Origin: Manduca sexta | Taxonomy: Eukaryota; Arthropoda; Insecta; Lepidoptera; Sphingidae | DNA: 64,000 nucleotides | Assembly: GCF_014839805.1 (NCBI RefSeq) | Contig: NC_051134.1 | Span: 9,765,170 to 9,829,169 of the forward strand | Direction of reading: 5' to 3' | In this document: positions 1 to 11,955 of the stretch, one piece after another | How positions within the stretch are numbered: the stretch's first letter is position 1 | Layout: every line of letters begins with the position of its first letter | The notes under the pieces: model-generated | What the model was told of the DNA's origin: nothing | Databases searched by the model: none | The model's input: only the letters and a program-made list of their open reading frames with translations | Made by a program: the position numbers and the translations under genes

Positions 1-1223
1 AGCCTGACCAGGAAAATAAAATACCTGCTTTGACGGCGCCATTTTTGCTCTTTCGTTTTAGAGTTAACGTCACCTCAAGATATAGACCAACAACTTGCCA
101 AGGATTTTTATTTTCTTAGAGAGGCAAATTAAACATTTTTTTATTTTTTTTCCTGCCACATCTAACCGTGATGTACATGATGGGTACAGTCTAAATATTA
201 TTATAATATGAACACACGAAACGATCGGATCGCCATCAGCTAGTGCGAGAAATATCATTCTGCAAACTAAAGCCTGCATTTCTTCCACTCCTCTTCTATC
301 CTCAAAGATCAATTTAAAGTACATCTTTACAAATATATCTATAAAAACATCGCATACAAAATACACTAACCCTCCAATGCTCAAGGGACGGGATCACGGG
401 ACGTTACATTAAATAAGTAAATCGTTTTGCGCAAAATACGGAGTTATCTAACCCTATCGCCTATCTCGGCGCCGCGACTCGACACTCTCATTTCACGCTT
501 CGGAGACCATTACGCGGTGTGTTATTGATATTTTTTTTATGTTAACCCTTTTTACGTTGTTGATGCGATTTGCGTAAGTTTATTATTTTGTGATTTTTTT
601 AAAGTTTTTTTTTTTAATATCCAATGGTAGTATACGAAATGATTACATATAAGGAAATATTTTACGTTATTATGACATTCAGGATCTCGAAGTTCTTTTA
701 AGTGGGTAAGTACGTTTTTAAAAAAAAAAAACCTCTTTAGAACACGACGTCAAGAAAAAACTAATCAGAATGTACGAAGACAGCGCAATAGCTGTTTTAA
801 ACAGAGGAAAAACAATTGTTTTCATCGCAACAGTTTTCATTTTAGACGTCTTGGAAGTTGGATATTATTCCCTCAGAATGCTAAGAACGATGACGAGCGA
901 AAGAGATAGATAATAACCTTTTGCCATAAGTGCGAAGGGTACCGATGTATTTGTTTTGTGTAATCTCAAAATCCCTTGTTCCTGTTGGTGTAGCGATTGT
1001 TTTTGTGGCTTAGTTTAATGAGTTTTGTAAGAATATCGTTTATGATAGCGAAGAAAATTGTTTTGGACCTACTTTATATGACTTTAAAGTGCTATATCGC
1101 GCGTCTCAAGGTTCTCCGCTAATCAAAAGGTTTGGTAGTTCTTTCCATGATCATGCCATTAACTTGTTTAATAAGCTGCGTGCACTCGAGTTATTACTTT
1201 AATTATGGATACTTAACGCAATC
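1..1223. other. No gene seen
   Basis: AT-rich. The minus-strand frame at 70-384 has no motif. Nothing recognised apart from homopolymer runs. Confidence 0.6.
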
Positions 1224-1460
1224 CTACTAATGTTATAAATGCGAAAGTTTGTGAGGACGGATGTATGTTTGTTCCTCTTTCACGAAGAAACTACTCAACG
1301 GATTTGGATGAAACTTTACAGTAATATTAGTTATACATCAGAATAAGACATAGGTTACTATTTATAATGATTTTTTGTAATTTGGTCATAATATAACAAT
1401 ACATAGAAAGTAACTCGGAAAAAAAATGTAACCCCTTCACGCGGTCGAAGCCGCGAACAT
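1224..1460 (+). mobile_element. Lep1-like non-autonomous Helitron
   Basis: Starts ACTAATGTTATAAATGCGAA, has the family core ACGGATTTGGATGAAAC, and ends with CGGTCGAAGCCGCGAAC, close to the usual CTAG-type 3' terminus (ACATAATCTAG). No coding potential. Confidence 0.75.
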
Positions 1461-1895
1461 AATCTAGTCTTATAAAATTATATTCACAACTTCCAAGAGA
1501 TACAACGTCTTTTGCTCGCCAACTGTTAAAATTTAATTATCATCAAAACGATTGCAAACTGCATTTATATTAGTACCTATATGTTGTGTCCGCATCCCTT
1601 TAGTAAAATTTAACCCATCGCCAGTGGTACTTTGACGAACTAGATAAATGTAGAGTCGACAGCAAGTCATATTGCGAGTTGCAGCATAGCTCCTGTATTT
1701 ATGCAAATCCACTGTTCCCTTGACGTGTTATCCGCTAGAGGTCGAACCATGGCCTCTAATACTACATGCAACCACAATAATATATTACAGCACTCTAACA
1801 CGCGATCAGTTATACCATACCTTGATATTATCGTTCTTATTTCAAATAAGAATATTTAATATTAATATTAGACTTCCTTGTTGTATTTTAATTTT

Positions 1896-2340
1896 TAACC
1901 GACTTCAGAAGGAGACGATAAAGCGATAAAAGCAGCGATAGCCTAGTTGGGTGTGGAACAGACTGCCAAGACGAATGTCCGCAGGTTCAAATCCCAAGGG
2001 CACACACCTCTGACTTTTCTAAAAAATCATGTGTGTATTCTTTGTAAATTTATCGCTCACTTTAACGGTGAAGGAAAACATCGTGAGGAAACCTGCACAT
2101 CTAAGAAGTTCTCTATAGGAATTTCAAAGGTGTGTGAAGTCTACCAATCCGCACTAGGCCAGCGTGGTGGACTAAGGCCTAATCCCTCTCAGTAGTAGAG
2201 GAGGCCCGTGCTCAGCAGTGGGCAAGTATATAATACAGGGCTGATATTATTATTATTATCAGAAGGAGGTGGTTATCAATCCGACGTGTATATTTTTCTT
2301 TTTTTTTATGTTTATTACCATAGAATTCAGTTATTTCTGA
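1896..2340 (+). repeat. RTE-like LINE 3'-end relic, split by a SINE
   Basis: TTTTTAACCGACTTCAGAAG on the left and GGAGGTGGTTATCAATCCGA with CGTGTATATTTTT on the right match a widespread lepidopteran LINE 3' end. The SINE at 1915-2258 interrupts it. A second relic is at 6128-6180 (ACCAACTTCAAAAAAAGGAG). Confidence 0.65.
1915..2258 (+). mobile_element. tRNA-derived SINE (family A), full length, TSD TCAGAAGGAG
   Basis: The head has pol III A-box-like TAGCCTAGTTGG and B-box GGTTCAAATCC. The body has the lepidopteran SINE core GGTGAAGGAAAACATCGTGA and the conserved GCGTGGTGGACTAAGGCC. It ends in an (ATT)n tail. The 10-bp repeat TCAGAAGGAG at 1905-1914 and 2259-2268 is the target duplication. It landed inside an older RTE-like 3' end. 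Confidence 0.9.
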
Positions 2341-2488
2341 ACCAATTTAGAAAAATATTTTTTTATTCTTAAGACTATGCCTCCAGATTGCTTATAGATA
2401 TTCTTTAAAATCCTTTCAGTAGTTTGATTTAAAACTAAAATAACTAGAATAATTATTGCAGTCAGTTTTTCTATAACTCCCTTCTTAA

Positions 2489-2746
2489 TATCGACGATTG
2501 AAAAACTAATTGAATTAAGCGACATCTTTTTCTGAAAAAATTTAACTAATTAAAAAAAAAAAAAACATGGAAATAAGTGCTAAGTTTACATATGTATGAA
2601 ACTTTGTGTAACAAAAATTGTCGCATAACAAAAAAAAATTAACTAATTTAAAAAAAACATAGAAAAAAGTGCTTATTTTAAATATGTTTGCAACTTTGTG
2701 TAACAAAAAATGTCGCTCAACACAATTAGCTTTTCAACCATCGATA
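2489..2746. repeat. 37-bp inverted repeat around a tandem AT-rich duplication
   Basis: Arms 2489-2525 and 2710-2746 match in inverted orientation with about 5 mismatches. Between them lie two tandem units of about 95 bp (about 2537-2635 and 2636-2722), both with ACTTTGTGTAACAAAAA and TGTCGC. Because of the inversion, both strands start a false frame MSLN-S/T-ISFS. Confidence 0.8.
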
Positions 2747-3294
2747 TCAATTATATTTCACCACTCACAATCTCAGTCAGCGCACTGCTTTTCTCTCGGC
2801 ATTTACGATTGAAGAAAAAAAATGACTGTAGCGCACAGCGCTCGCCAAATACGAACTCATCAAATCCAATTATTGTTTCGCGCTCCATACAACTCTGACT
2901 AATAAAGTGGGACGGTTAAGAGATGGGACGTAATCAGGAGATGGAGTAGGGGCTTAATTATGTTAGTTTTATTTTATGTAGCACTATAAATACGTTTGTC
3001 TGCAGCATGGGTGCAAGAAGTCAAATAACGTAAGCTGTCTTGTAGAAAATCTACATGAAGTAATGTGTTGTCAACTTCGAAGCGCGGTTGACAAATGCAC
3101 AAATATTCATTCCGTTTTTCTAAAATTTAACTCCGTCATCGTGGATGTTCATGAGATGTGACTTGTGGTGAATGTTTACCTACTATCGTACCAAATTTGA
3201 CCCATATTTTTTAGCTTATCATCCGTATGAATAGTAATTATATTACGTTTAGTCTAGTAAACATGGTTAGTAGAATTTCGGACTTGACATTAAC
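2747..3294. other. No gene seen
   Basis: Unassigned AT-rich DNA between the inverted repeat and the foldback element. Confidence 0.6.
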
Positions 3295-3298
3295 ATTA

Positions 3299-4937
3299 GG
3301 GGCATTCCACGTGAAGCGGGCACGAAAAAAAACTCGATGTCTCAGATTTTCGTAATATTTGATTATGTTATACCTGTATATGTCCTCGATCCAGATACAA
3401 AATATTATTAAAGTATAAAGCCTGGTAAGCGAGTTAAAGGACTTTTAAGTTTTGACTGGCCGGCTGGTACACGCCACTTCGAATCCAATTATCAAGTTTT
3501 TAAATGTTACAATAAAATAAATAAAGCAATGAAATAAATACTTCATTTATTGAGCTTTTTTATTGTATTTTTGGAAATTGAAAAATGTTTTTTTTTCTTT
3601 GAAAAAATATGTTTCAAAGTTTCAAACTTGAATTTCACAAAGTTGGCATATTTGTATTTTTTTATTTTTTTTCTAAAAATAGCTACTATTGTATAGATAA
3701 TCTCTGCGAAGTTTCATAATGGGCTGAGAAGTAGTTTAGGAGCTAGACCGATTACAGTGCCGAAGCGCGGCGGTCGCCAGAAAGAGCGAAGTAGTAAAAC
3801 TTTCAATTAAACTAAATACTTTCGATTAGACTATTTTATCATGTTTTGCATCGCTCTAACGATTCAATTACATCTAATTATAATATAAAAAATATATTTA
3901 TATTACTGACGGTGCACAACAACATTTTAAAAAGATTTAATTGTATTAACTTGTTATATTTCAAACAGGATTGTGGTAAAGATGCAGAATTTCATTTTCG
4001 TGCCACTTCACATGGCAGAAGGGCAATTTGACGGTCTCAGTGGTAACCTAAAACGCCTGGAGACACAGGCTAGTTTACATAACGCATCAAACAAAAGCCT
4101 TCACGATACCCGACCGCTTATACATATAGGCTAGAACATCAATGCCACAAACTCATATTTATTATTACTACTACTATTTATTATTATTATTCATATATAT
4201 TTTAATGTTTCAAACTTGTATTTCACAAAGTTGGCATATTTATATAATAACGTTTTTCTACTAAAATAGCCAATATTGTATATAGATTATCCTTGCCAAG
4301 TTTCAAATGTTGTTGTACACCGTCAGTAATATAAATATATTTTTTTATATTATAATCAGATGTAATTGAATCGTTAGAGCGATGCAAAACATGATAAAAT
4401 AGTCTAATCGAAAATATTTAGTTTAATTGTAAGTTTTTACTACTTCGCTCTTTCTGGCGACCACCGCGCTTCGGCACTGTAATCGGTCTAGCTCCTAAAC
4501 TACTTCTCAGCCCATTATGAAACTTCGCAGAAATTATCTATACAATAGGAGCTATTTTTAGAAAAAAAATAAAAAAAATATAAATATGCCAACTTTGTGA
4601 AATTCAAGTTTGAAACTTTCAAACATATTTTTTTCAAGGAAAAAAAAACATTTTTCAATTTCCAAAAATACAATAAAAAAGCTCATTAAATGAAGTATTT
4701 ATTTCATTGCTTTATTTATTTTATTGTAACATTTAAAAACTTGATAATTGGATTCGAAGTGGCGTATACCAGCCGGCCAGTCAATACTTCAAAGTCCTTT
4801 AACTCGCTTACCAGGCTTTACACTTTAATAATATTTTGTATCTGGATCGAGGACATATACAGGTATAACATAATCAAAAATTACGAAAATCTGAGACATC
4901 GAGTTTTTTTTCGTGCCCGCTTCACGTGGAATGCCCC
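3299..4937. mobile_element. Foldback DNA element with about 630-bp inverted arms
   Basis: The left arm (3299-3927) and right arm (4305-4937) are close inverted copies. They begin GGGGCATTCCACGTG and end CACGTGGAATGCCCC, with ATTA directly flanking both ends (3295-3298 and 4938-4941) as a likely 4-bp target duplication. The loop (3928-4304) contains a further direct copy of part of the left arm (4207-4304 resembles 3617-3720) and a run of TTA/ATT repeats. No transposase frame is present, so it is non-autonomous. A 4-bp TSD would suit superfamilies such as Chapaev or Sola, but the class is not resolved. Confidence 0.9.
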
Positions 4938-4941
4938 ATTA

Positions 4942-5755
4942 TACAAACTTTACCGAAATTACTGAATGATAGTGCAAGTGAGTAAATTAGCCTTATTCGA
5001 GTAATGGTCAGTCTAATGGTTTGAACCTCTCATGAGGTTTCCGACTCAGGTTAACAACTGCTACCCGTTTATTATCTAAGAGAATTCTTTAGGCGATAAG
5101 TAGATCAGGTGAGCTATCGATTAGTGTCATGTGGGTACTTTTTTTTTATTTTCAATTATATTTTTAATTTCAATTTTACATAGGTATTAAACAGCTTGTT
5201 TTGTTTTTTTCCTCTTAGCGTTATATGGGTACTATTATTTGTTTACATACTAACATCATCCTTAACAGAATAATAAAATAAAATCTTTCGTATATCTTCC
5301 ATGTATAATATTTAAATTCAATATTTAACTACATTTTAACCCCCGCTCCCTAATCCTGACTACGTCCCCATTTAAAAGCGCAAGTGTTCTATCGCGGGAT
5401 ACAAGTGTCGATTAATCACTGTCGGTGTGTAGAGGGCGCGGGAGCGGCGGCGGGAGCGGGTTGTCACATGTGGCGCCGCGAATGAGTCAATGGACGTATA
5501 GTGACGTCTATGTTATGAGCGATTTGCGTGAAACGATCAGACACCTTAGCCAAAACGTGTTTCTATAATCGTTAACGCTAATATGAAACAGAATTAATGT
5601 GTGCAATAACATATCTTAACGATAAGTTTATCGGTCGGATATGTCTCTGCCATACAAAATATTACCGGTAATGACTATACAAAGGCAACTTAGCAACTAC
5701 CCCTGAATATAAAGAGTTATGTAGGATTTCCAAGAATGAAATTATTTCCTAAAAT
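4942..5755. other. No gene seen; short GC-rich patch
   Basis: Mostly AT-rich. 5385-5530 has a CG-rich patch (GAGGGCGCGGGAGCGGCGGC) that could be regulatory; no frame or splice signal supports an exon. Confidence 0.5.
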
Positions 5756-6010
5756 TTGATATTTGCTGGTGGTAGAATAGATTTTATATCTGTTAAGATA
5801 GCGACCACCGTACACAAGGTGTTAAAACTCGCCATAGTGGCGTACGTAAGTGTGTCGTGTTCCGGGATCAGCCCGTCCAATCCGGTTCTAACAGGCCGGC
5901 ATAATTGTGTCGACTGTCGAGGGGTAATCATCTCTCGTCAGTCGATATTCTATTGGATCTCATTCCATTTACCATCAGGTGCAGTGGGGTCACTGCCATG
6001 CTTTTATAAA
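5756..6010 (+). repeat. Interspersed repeat family C, copy 1
   Basis: Contains GCTGGTGGTAGAATAGATTT, CGACCACCGTACACAAGGTG, CAGGCCGGCATAATTGTGTC and GGGTAATCATCTCTCGTCAG. Ends near GCAGTGGGGTCACTGCC followed by TATAAAA. Class unknown, probably a short retroposon. A shared open frame through the copies follows from DNA similarity. Confidence 0.8.
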
Positions 6011-6125
6011 AAAATATATATATTTAAAGGTGAACAATACCGCCATTGTATTGATTTTTGTCAGAGTTATTCTGATGGCAGTCCAATAAATAGACTGAAC
6101 AGGTGGTTGGACCATACAATTACTG

Positions 6126-6182
6126 ATTAACCAACTTCAAAAAAAGGAGGACGTTGTCAATTCTGTGTGTATTTTTCCTGGT
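6126..6182 (+). repeat. RTE-like LINE 3'-end relic
   Basis: TTAACCAACTTCAAAAAAAG, GAGGACGTTGTCAATTCTGT, GTGTATTTTTCC. Very short, as is usual for these truncated copies. Confidence 0.6.
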
Positions 6183-6480
6183 TGTTATGAGCTCTATATT
6201 TTAATGCCGAAACTCAATCTCAACGCGAATTATACTTGACTTAAGAGCGGTCACTCGCCCCTCATGAAGTGGCGGTAGGACAACACATTGCGACAATTTG
6301 CCATCTACTTGCATGCATTAACCACTCACCGACTATATTTAGAGCCCCTTGAGATTACAAACACTCTCACTTTTGTCTGAGTAGCGACTGGAAACGGTTG
6401 CTTTTTAATTGTTTTGTGCGTGCGTTTGTTTGGGTCGTTTCGGGACAGTGATTCTTGATGATAAATCGATTTGATTTACA

Positions 6481-6644
6481 GTCGTTTTCAATAAACGATT
6501 CCATATTCAAAATTCAATCCGATTCCGAGAACGAACCAATCAAAATAACTCATTTGTAGAGATGTCAAAAAATACTTTGTTCTGATTGGTCGATTTTTGA
6601 GAGAGATCGAAAAAGTGATTGGGATTATTTATTGAAAATCGTGG
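6481..6644. mobile_element. Palindromic MITE
   Basis: The left arm GTCGTTTTCAATAAACGATT and the right arm ending ATTTATTGAAAATCG are inverted copies. The similarity extends inward through AACGAACCAATC and GATTGGTCGATT. About 164 bp, no coding frame. The CCAAT motifs are part of the arms. Confidence 0.75.
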
Positions 6645-6649
6645 TTAGT

Positions 6650-7467
6650 AAGATTTGAGAAAATTTAAGACTGCTATAGTTTTGAGCATACATTAAATTG
6701 ACCTATAATAAAAACACACCTTCAGTCATGGCTTTAAGTCCACACCATCGCAACGCCCATAAAACTACCCAAAAAGGCGTGGCCACTTCACCCAACAAAA
6801 GGCACTAAATAACGTTACAGTGATTAAGCGGCATTTAACTCGGCATCTTTACAAAAGGCCGTCGCCGGGAATCGAACGCAGTGGCGCAAGGTCACCGGCG
6901 GTCACGCCAAGTATTGTTCAAGTCGTAAAAGATATGAGGTTATGCATTGTGTCCGAAAACGGCATTGGTCGATGAAGTGGAGCGGATTTTTTTGTTTTTT
7001 GAGTTATCGAGTTTTAGTTAGCGGGTTCGGTAGACGCTGTCTTACTGACAGTCTATCGTTACGTTTCACTGCTTTGTACGCGACTTCCAAACGTATTAAA
7101 TAAATATATTACCTGTTCGCATGACAATATCCCTTCTTTATATTACGTAGTTTCTGTTAAATAACATATCGATCCAAACTTTGTTGCTAGTTACGTTAAA
7201 GGACAAACCTACTAAAATCCTATCGTAATTTCTATTTGCACGTTCTTGAAGGTTTAGTGATAAATCGTATTGCCAACAATGTCAATCACTACACTGATTA
7301 TAGATATTCTTTTTCGAATTGTAACATATAATCTCAATTACTAGCAAATGTTATTAAAACTAATCACACGCGTCAAACAATATTGACCTAAGCTATAATT
7401 TAAAAAAATAATTTATTATTGTATAAGGCAAAAATATAATTATATAAATTGTGTTTTTTCCAATACT
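6650..7467. other. No gene seen
   Basis: A tRNA-like B box in reverse (GGGAATCGAACGCAG) near 6858 may be a SINE scrap. Otherwise nothing. Confidence 0.5.
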
Positions 7468-7646
7468 GGGGCCTTATTCCCTATCCCGCACGTTATTTTG
7501 ACAGTGCGTAACAAGCACGTAACACAACGCATCATGTTTAGTACTATAGAAATTTGGCTTACAGAATACCATTCCACGCACATTTCTCGAAGATAACATG
7601 ACACGGCCGCGTTACGCGTTTACACTATCATACAGAATAAGGGCCC
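7468..7646. mobile_element. MITE with GGGGCCTTATTC-type ends
   Basis: Ends GGGGCCTTATTCCCTAT and ATACAGAATAAGGGCCC are inverted copies. The interior has ACGTGCTTGTTACG-like and ACGTTAT motifs repeated in both directions (AAGCACGTAACAC, GCGTTACGCG). No clear TSD. Confidence 0.72.
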
Positions 7647-8107
7647 TGTCTACATAGACATTTCCGTAAAAAGTATAAGTCCGAACGACTCTTTCTGTGT
7701 AGAAAGTAAATAGATATACACTAAGATACAGTACAGGCAGTGTGTGAAAAATAAAACTTCAAAAACTTACTTTGTACCAATGACGAAAGGTAGAGTTTTC
7801 CGAAAGAAAACCTTAAACAACATACATATATGTACTAGTAAGCATTAATGTGGTCTGCAAATCGTAATGATAATTAGATTCTACATAAAAGGAAGCCGAA
7901 ATCGGGTTATATGGACCCGTGATATATAGGTATACATAAATAAACCAGGAAGTACGCTATCATAACAATGATATCTCGAACAGGCTAAAGGTCGATAACA
8001 GATAAAAATCACTCATGTACATTACCGGGTGTAGTCTGAAGATATTTAGTAGTGCCGTGGGCGGGATGTCAAGAAGTACAGTCAACCCCAAACGAATGTA
8101 TACAAAC

Positions 8108-8222
8108 CTACCACTAGGTACCATTACAATATGTATTTCTATCGACTAGTATCACAGTGTGTGCACTGTTGTGTTCCGGTTCGTAGGACATCGTAACCAG
8201 TGTAATTACTGGACATTATGAG
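8108..8222 (+). repeat. Family D fragment
   Basis: ACCACTAGGTACCATTACAA through TGTTGTGTTCCGGTTCG and ATTACTGGACATTATGAG match the middle of 33205-33513. Confidence 0.7.
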
Positions 8223-8375
8223 ACATTGAAATAAAACTATTTTGAGGATTTTATCACGGTTTTTATATCATCATTTTTTCCCGACGTTTTGAAGACTTTG
8301 CAGCTTTCTTGGTCTCAGAACGGTGCGCCCTATTTCAATATCTAACAGTCGCGTAAACATAAATAATCATTATTA
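8223..8375 (+). mobile_element. MITE family E copy 1
   Basis: Starts ACATTGAAATAAAACTATTT, then GATTTTATCACGGTTTTT, the family core CCGACGTTTTGAAGACTTTG, and ends GTCGCGTAAACATAAATAAT. It abuts a family D repeat on its left. Confidence 0.7.
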
Positions 8376-8851
8376 TGAGACGTTTAGTGTGTCAGAGAGA
8401 GAGCGGTGTTGTGGGTTTGTAATTGTTGGGTTCCCCTATTTGATACGTTGCTCTTAAGAAACAAGGCTATCTCAAAATCTGGCAAGGCATAAACGTTCCC
8501 TTGTATATTGTAGATGTTTATAGGCTGCTTGAATTACCGTCAGGTGGTACACTTGCTCTTGTACCACCTACATAACAAATAAAATGTTCAAAGGAAGCAA
8601 TTACATTATGTTAATTATTTTGTAATTCATACATTTGGTCTTTATCTACGCATACATTAATTTGAGACAGACTGTACGTACCGAGTGGGCGTGACTTAAA
8701 CAATAATAGTATAAAAGGCAACCTTTGTCACGTAGGATTGTGTGAGAAAGATGCGATTCCGAATGGAACACAGGTGGGATGGTGGGATTCAACGTGATTC
8801 AAAGGAGTGTGTTCTGGAACTCGAAGTTTACAACTGTCATTTTTTTAATCT

Positions 8852-9012
8852 ATACTAATCATATAAATATTATAAATGCGAAAGTTTGTGAGGATGTATG
8901 TTATAGATGTATGTTTGTACCTCTTTCATGAAAAAACGACTGAACGGATTTGGATGAAACTTTACAGTAATATTGGTTATACACCAGAATAAAGAGAGCG
9001 AAGCCGCGAGCA
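8852..9012 (+). mobile_element. Lep1-like Helitron copy
   Basis: TATAAATGCGAAAGTTTGTG, then ACGGATTTGGATGAAAC, then AGCGAAGCCGCGAGCAAAAG. A second related unit follows directly. Confidence 0.78.
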
Positions 9013-9021
9013 AAAGCTATA

Positions 9022-9184
9022 TAATATAAAGTTTATTTGGAACGCTCTAATCTCAAGAAGTACTAAACCGATTTTGATTTTTTTCACTAATAGGAATATA
9101 CATTATACATCACTCCTCAGTGTTACAGGCTATTGTATCCCGGAAAATCGTTTTCAGGTGGACGGAGCCGCAGGCAAAAGCTAG
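9022..9184 (+). mobile_element. Helitron-like copy ending CTAGT
   Basis: Related subfamily without the ATAAATGCG start: CTAAACCGATTTTGATTTTT, GGACGGAGCCGCAGGCAAAA, end GCTAGT, the canonical CTAG terminus. Arranged head to tail with the preceding unit. Confidence 0.75.
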
Positions 9185-9189
9185 TATGT

Positions 9190-10555
9190 AATTAAATGTA
9201 GTGTTTTTTTTGTGTCGAAGGAAAATGGCTTCTGAAATTTTCACTTTGAATTCACATGAAACACTTCTTTTGGTTTATTAACGCGACTGATTTGGTTGGT
9301 TTAATATATGTTGCTGCGTCTAGTTACCAGCATTTATGAAACCATCTCTGATAATAACATCAGCTCAGTAAACCAAACTCGAACCTACTACCTTGTTTTT
9401 GTATCACAAGTTAGGCCTTTCACACTAGCCTAATGCCCCTTAATACCTACACATGTTTTCCTTCCCAAATCTAAAAGGAATCCTATATTTACTTTCACTC
9501 TCGTCACGTCAAAACAAACAAACAGATCGTATTCCTAAAACCAAATATATAGGCAGACGAAAGCGAATTCGTGTCAGCCGAAAATCCACGTACAAACAAT
9601 GTAATGGACAGTGACGCAACGCTGTGGGGACGGGAGATCCACTCGTAGGAGCGTGACATACGATACATTGCTTGTCTCGCGTCGTCTAAATACAAATGGA
9701 TGTTTATATTTTGTTACTTGTTTGGGAAGGCAACAGATTTTGTACAAGTTGGGATCAAATACCTATAGTTAGTTATAAACCGAACATTAGGAAGAAATTA
9801 GTGCTTCAAAAGTTATTACCAATTGTTTATAAGTCGATGTCTTATTTGAAGTGTCCGTGTGACAAGATATCGTAGTCATTAGATATTAAAGCAAAAATAT
9901 TTACAGAAAATATGCTAAAATGGTAATTAGAAACGTACAAATTACGATATAGAAAAAGTATTAAGTATTTTACGTTTGTGTTTTGCTATTTTACGGTAGA
10001 TTGAGTAACCATCGCATGAGCGCTCAATTTTTGTATGACAATCTTCCTAATATATTTTTAGAAGTCTTTGGTAAGTAGATGACCAATAGGGTTTGCAAAC
10101 TGCTGCGTGACAGCAAGGAAGTTACACTACCCCAAACAGAATCTTGATTAAAAGAAAGACAATATATAAATTCTAGGTTCTACGACGTCCAACACTAAAA
10201 ATTCAACATTGATTCCTGATAGGTTGTAAGGTTCAAGATCCCTTACATTTAATTTCAATTGCTCCATTTTCTCAATTTTATTTTGTCACATATTTTCATA
10301 TGGATGTCAAAGATTAAGATAATGATTGTGATGGATATCAATCAGGATCACCCAGATTTCGTGGTGATCTACATAACACTTTGATAGATGATGTGATAGG
10401 ACTGTGAACCAGTTCGTCAGTCATTGAACAGAGTTATGAAGTCAAGTTGTAATGGGAAGTTATATATCATTTATTTGTCTCATTTCATAGAACCTTAGAA
10501 AGACTGAAGATTGGTGTTAGGTATGAGTACTTAGAGCCCGTAAATTCGTCATCTT
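9190..10555. other. No gene seen
   Basis: A weak reverse tRNA-like head near 9370-9440. The frame at 9504-9695 (minus) shows no motif. Confidence 0.55.
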
Positions 10556-10764
10556 ATCTATACTAATGTATAAAGCTGAAGAGTGTTTGTTTCAACACGC
10601 TGACCTCAGGAACTATTAAAACTATTTTGAATTTTTCACTGTTAGGAAGCTACATTATTCCTGAGTGCCATAGGCAAATAATTTTTATCCCAGGAAAATA
10701 TAAAGCGGTACTTTTATTTCGGAAAATTCATTTTTACGTGATAGGAGACATGAGCAAATGCTAG
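10556..10764 (+). mobile_element. Helitron-like copy ending CTAGT
   Basis: Starts ATCTATACTAATGTATAAAG, has GACCTCAGGAACTATTAAAA and ends GAGCAAATGCTAGT. Same subfamily as 9022-9184, with a partially degraded 3' hairpin. Confidence 0.72.
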
Positions 10765-10769
10765 TAAAT

Positions 10770-11819
10770 GAATAAGAACATTATTCTGATACATTGTGTG
10801 CAATAAATACCACATCCTATTTTCCTCTCCTTTAAAAGCATTTTTCACAATACAACATCGAAGCGCAAAGGCACTCAACCATCACTTCCATTTATCAATG
10901 CCATCTATACCGAAGTCGACAAAGGCACGAGCCGATGTATTGCCACTTTGGCTCCCGTCCCCGAGCGGAAGGAAGCCGTATCAGTCGGCCGACGTTTCCC
11001 ATCGCGCTTCGATTACTTCCCGCCGCCAATGCGTCACACACTGGTAGCGGCTAAACGACGACTGAGTGTAAATAATTCGAAATTCCAAAATTGAATTTTG
11101 CTGTTCGAATTTTGAAATTTTATAGCGGCCCTTATGTTTAAATTTATTAAAAGCTGTTAATTACTCTTTAAAGAAAAATCGGCGTGATATATTTTTTTAT
11201 AATGGTTTACGCCCAACTTTTTTTTTCGATTGCAAATTATGCAGCCATAATAAGCTAAGAACAATAAATAAACTGATTTTAATTTAAATATTTGTTAATT
11301 ACGAAATTGTAACAACTCTAAAGCACGCATGTCATGAGGTTTCATAAAATACAATAGGTGGAACCTCAAGGTAAATTACGGGAGAATTCCACAATATAAA
11401 TTGTTTACATTCCGAGAATAGAGCTCCGAGCTATGTGGAACTGAAGTATCCCTTGTACAGGAAAATGAAATAAATACAGTTAATTAAAATTATTAAGCAA
11501 TAAGTAACATTTTTGGTAAATAAAAGAACCATTATTAGTCATTTAATTTATTTGTTATAAGGAAAGCGTACAGATGTAATAATTAGTTAGAGTGGAACAT
11601 AGATAAATTTGCATTTTTATCCCAAATCGACATGGTTCAATTGGCAAACATTTTGTGGTTGGATACGTACCAAGTTTGTGACATCGGAAGCACTAATGAC
11701 TTCCTCTTCTTGATCTCTATTCTTTCCTTCAAGGTCCGTAGTGCATTAGAGTTTCTTCCTTAAGTTTTTTTTTTAAATTAATATTGACTATTGTGCCAAC
11801 AATAAACCATTTTTTTTCT
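10770..11819. other. No gene seen; GC-richer patch 10900-11060
   Basis: An 83-codon plus-strand frame (10796-11047) owes its length to the GC-richer patch. No conserved motif. Confidence 0.5.
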
Positions 11820-11955
11820 TAAAACAACTTAACGGATATTTTCGCGGTTTTTTATGTTTAATTGTTCCCCACGTTTCGAAGACTGCAGCCTTCGTGGTCA
11901 CGGGGCGGACTTCTATCTTCGTCTATTTAGCATCAGGTGCTTGCTCGGTTACCGA
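11820..11955 (+). mobile_element. MITE family E copy 2, 3' end missing
   Basis: AAAACAACTTAACGGATATT, TTCGCGGTTTTTTATG, core CCACGTTTCGAAGACTGCAG and CCTTCGTGGTCACGGGG. The inverted right end is absent. Confidence 0.68.

Noticed and set aside
1930..2000. Possible tRNA gene
   Set aside because: A and B boxes are present but no cloverleaf; it is the SINE head. The same applies to the heads at 36060, 37955, 49357 and 52062.
5756..6130. 124-codon plus-strand frame
   Set aside because: Runs through a family C repeat into unrelated sequence; broken in the other copies.
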